This document shows positions 61,096 to 64,000 of a stretch of 64,000 nucleotides of DNA, piece by piece. The first letter of the stretch is position 1. Each line of letters opens with the position of its first letter. Both the position numbers and the translations under genes were made by a program. The notes beneath the pieces were generated by a model, which was not told where the DNA came from, ran no database searches, and was given only the letters and a program-made list of their open reading frames with translations. The stretch lies in the NCBI GenBank assembly GCA_002914805.1, contig JXTB01000229.1, forward strand, positions 273,221-337,220, given 5' to 3'. Origin of the DNA: Parasponia andersonii (taxonomy: Eukaryota > Streptophyta > Magnoliopsida > Rosales > Cannabaceae).

Positions 61096-61309
61096 AATAA
61101 ACAAGTTAAGTTATGCTTTGGATTTTTTATTTCACCAGGGGATTGACATGGATTAGAACTTGAAAGTTGCACATTAGATTAGAAGGAAATGTAATAATAT
61201 TCAATAAACAAGTTAAGTTATACCTTGGAATTTTTTTATTTTTTATTTTTCACTAGGAGATTGACATGGACGCGGACTTAAATTCTGCACATTAGAAGGA
61301 AATATTGTA
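61096..61309. repeat. ~107-bp tandem duplication
   Basis: Units 61096-61202 and 61203-about 61309 share AATAAACAAGTTAAGTTA, AGGRGATTGACATGGA and TGCACATTAGA blocks, with small insertions, so this duplication is older than the perfect one at 36.7 kb. Confidence 0.8.
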
Positions 61310-63253
61310 GTTATCATCTGTAGCCGTATTATTTTATAAGTTTACTTCAACATAACCTAATAGTAAAAATTCATCACGTTGCCATTCCAAAAAAAATTAA
61401 AAAAAGAAAAAACATCGTGTGTGTAATATGCATTATATATATAGATTACCAATTCAGCACGATTTTTTTTTTTTACGTAGATATTTTTTTTAACCGTTAA
61501 ATCATCATCTAATGGTGATCCAATGATGATCTAACGACTACAATAAGATGCATGAAAAGACGTGCATCTTTATGCTATTTTTCACTCATACTTTTTACAA
61601 TAAAATAATATGTATAATAAATTTTTATTGACCAAAATGATACATAAGTAAAAAAAAAATACTTACTAGATTGGTGCTCATATATATATAAGCTGATTAT
61701 CTTATGACCGATAATAAAATATTATTAAAAACTATCTCTAGAAGGGAATGGTCAAGAGGCTACAACCCTAAAAATGCTGCCATACTTCGACAAGCATCTC
61801 TTCTTCCGTTTAACAAGGAGAAAAAGGAAATTAAAGAAGGGCTAGTATACTTAATTATTATAAAACAATTGTAATCTTTCTAATTTTTATTAATTATTTA
61901 TCATTTTAATTTTTTCATTGCAGTACATTAATCAATAATTTGATGCAAAAATCGAATTACAAATAACTCACAATTGTAAACAAATATTAATCGACCAAAC
62001 TATTGTGTTCTATTAACAATTAGAGGAAGCAAATGCATAACCCAATAAAGAGTATGACTATAAGAAATACCTCTTACATTTTTTTTCAATTTTACTTTGC
62101 TGTCAAAATCAGCTCATCCAAATGAAACCATGACGGATTTTGTTTTCTAAAATTAAGTTTTGATGGCATTAAATCTTCTAGAGTAGACCTCGAAATTTCA
62201 AAATTAGAAGAAAAAACAATAAGAAATTACATAAAAAATAATGGAAACAAATAAAATCTCACATATTTATAGAATTACGTGGAATACATATCTAGATCGA
62301 TCAATAATAACATATACTTTCATATTAGGGTTTCCGAATGGATTGTGTGCACCAATATTTATAAAAGCACTTAAAGTTGGGGTAAAATACCATCACTGGA
62401 AATGTAGCCCAATTGATCCCAACCTAACAAGCGAGCAACTTTTTTTAAAAAAAAAAAATAAAATGTGAAACTTAATTAATGATATCCACTTATTATAAAT
62501 TAAAAAAAAATATTTCATACTACTCAATCTCCACCCGAACCCTTATTCTCCACCCCAACCCTTGAAGAATGAGCGAGTAACTTTGCTGTAACGAGTATCA
62601 AAGAATTTTTCTTTACCGTACTATGTATAGGGGAGATAATAAACTAAGAGAATCTCCGGTGCATTATTGAGCTAATACTGTAATGGATTTTTTCCTCCGT
62701 TTAATGGATTTTTTGCGCCAGCTTTGACATATGCTTGCTTGGTGCCAAATTCTTTTGGTCGCTTTGATTTTGTTGAGATATTTATAATTTTAAAATATTA
62801 ATTTCATACTTTCGGATGATTAAATAATAATTAATACATTTTTCAATACTCGATTAACTTTTTCAATATCAACGGTCGACCAATTAAAAAATTGCCTTAT
62901 AAATTATTGAATTATAAAAAATTAACAATAATTTAGAATAGTATTATGCCTTGGAGTAAAAATCGAAGCCATGAGCCGAATTTGAAATAGTGCTCTCTCT
63001 CTTTTTCTTTTTTCTTTTTTTTTTTGTTGCAAAATTGAGCATACACAAATTGGAGATTGTATAAGAGCAAGAATGAAAAAATCAATTGCATAAAGTAAAT
63101 AAAAGAATAGACACGAGATATAGAGAGAACTCTATTTTTCTTTTTTAAGTATACAATACAAACTCTCAAACCTTCAACAAAGAAAAGTGGTTACTGAAAA
63201 TTGTTGATTACAAGTTTACAACAATAATAAAAGACTAGTAAATCGAATGTTAA

Positions 63254-63258
<5 letters not shown>

Positions 63259-63289
<31 letters not shown>
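63259..63289. repeat. (TA)n microsatellite
   Basis: An uninterrupted TA run of about 15 units. Confidence 0.9.
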
Positions 63290-63296
<7 letters not shown>

Positions 63297-63386
63297 ACAC
63301 CGAATTAATTGTACTCAAACTAGGTTTACCAGGCAATTATGATTTATGAACATCTGCAAACAAATTCATTTATTTATGACAATGTG

Positions 63387-64000
63387 TGTCACGACCCAAA
63401 GCCCGGGGTAGTGGCAGAAAGGAAATTTTTATTTTTATTTTTATTTTTATTTTTTTTTATTTTTATTTTTTTTTTTTTACCAGTGGACCTATTCCACAGT
63501 TTATAGTCACCAATAAACACAGACTGGAAAATTATAAGGAAAACTAATTTTTAAAATAAACTAATACATCACCATTTACACCTCAACATCAGGCTAGTTA
63601 TGGCATAATAAGTTACAGACATTTTCAAAGTAATTAACTTAACAAGAGTGCCATTAAAATCCATAAACTTAACAAGACTTAGTCACGAGTCTTGTATTCA
63701 CACTTCTAGCATTACCAAGTCTCAATAGTAAATAAATGTTAACTTCTTATTCTGCACGTTGACCATTAATGTCACACTGGACACCACCTGTGGAGAAAGA
63801 AGGGGGGGGTGAGCACAAATTGCCCAGTAGATTACCCAATTTCCCTCTTTTTGGGAAAACATTTTATAAATCTCTAAAACATCTGCATGGTTAATAGTTC
63901 TGGATAGCATTTCCATAAATATCAAGGATTTAAACCGTTTAAAGAAATCCATGCTAAAACCAAAACCAAATATCCAAATCAAAACATGTAAAAANNNNNN
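63387..64000 (-). repeat. Gypsy-family LTR, copy F (partial)
   Basis: Starts TGTCACGACCCAAAGCCC, the inverse of the LTR 3' end (compare GGTTCGGGTCGTGACA in copy C). It contains ACACTGGACACCACCTGTGG (about 63774-63793), the inverse of the block CAGGTGGTGTCCAGTGTGAC in LTR D. An (ATTTTT)n-rich insertion lies at 63427-63478. It continues past the window edge, where six N follow. Confidence 0.8.

Larger units (their letters stand above)
58156..63386. other. Long intergenic region, no gene recognised
   Basis: About 5.2 kb of AT-rich, mostly unique-looking sequence. Short open frames lack recognisable features. It contains a tandem duplication at 61096-61309 and a TA microsatellite at 63259-63289. 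No RNA gene or mobile element is supported. Confidence 0.5.

Noticed and set aside
1..64000. CRISPR array or bacterial operon
   Set aside because: No regularly spaced direct repeats with unique spacers; the sequence is plainly plant nuclear DNA.

Overview
The window is AT-rich nuclear DNA from a flowering plant, most likely a eudicot. The grounds are intron-rich genes with plant splice signals, a canonical plant microRNA locus (MIR393), Copia and Ty3/Gypsy LTR retrotransposons, a plant-type LINE, foldback and MITE-like elements, and many AT/CT microsatellites. No species can be named from the sequence. There are two assembly gaps (14060-14084 and 33940-34165), and the window ends in N.

Only three to four non-transposon loci are supported. 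(1) A MIR393 hairpin lies on the minus strand at about 15.71-15.86 kb, with a plausible TATA box at 16037-16044. It encodes the auxin-receptor-targeting microRNA exactly and has a well-paired star arm. (2) A complete 14-exon gene for RNA polymerase III subunit RPC3 (RPC82/POLR3C family, 522 aa) lies on the plus strand at 24167-27846. One of its introns uses a GC-AG splice pair. (3) The two last exons of an unrecognised protein gene lie tail to tail with it on the minus strand (28868-29870). (4) A complete four-exon cytochrome P450 of the CYP72 clan (528 aa) lies on the plus strand at 41696-44990.

The rest is mostly mobile DNA. From 1 to 4.5 kb there is the decayed 3' part and 3' LTR of a Copia element. 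One Gypsy LTR family recurs six times: 5.3-7.9 kb (+), 19.1-21.7 kb (-), 46.2-47.9 kb (+), both ends of a decayed element at 50.03-58.16 kb (+), and 63.4 kb to the window end (-). The 50-58 kb element keeps recognisable gag, protease, RT, RNase H, integrase and chromodomain remnants. It is inactivated by about twenty in-frame stops, frameshifts, a deletion after the RT active site, and a deletion fusing the chromodomain to the middle of the 3' LTR. A LINE 3' fragment lies at 31.1-32.7 kb, a small Copia deletion derivative with short LTRs at 37.9-39.3 kb, and a minus-strand Copia-type LTR at 48.4-50.0 kb.

Three long inverted-repeat (foldback) elements lie at 21.8-22.7, 37.0-37.8 and 39.5-40.4 kb. 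MITE-like elements lie at 12.25-13.15, 13.5 and 22.7-23.3 kb. Several short perfect or near-perfect tandem duplications occur between genes. MIR393, RPC3 and the P450 appear to be independently regulated single genes on islands between transposons; nothing here forms an operon or a gene cluster. I found no previously undescribed biochemical system. The most valuable observations are the MIR393 locus, the GC-AG intron, the convergent partial gene, and the retroelement and foldback structures.
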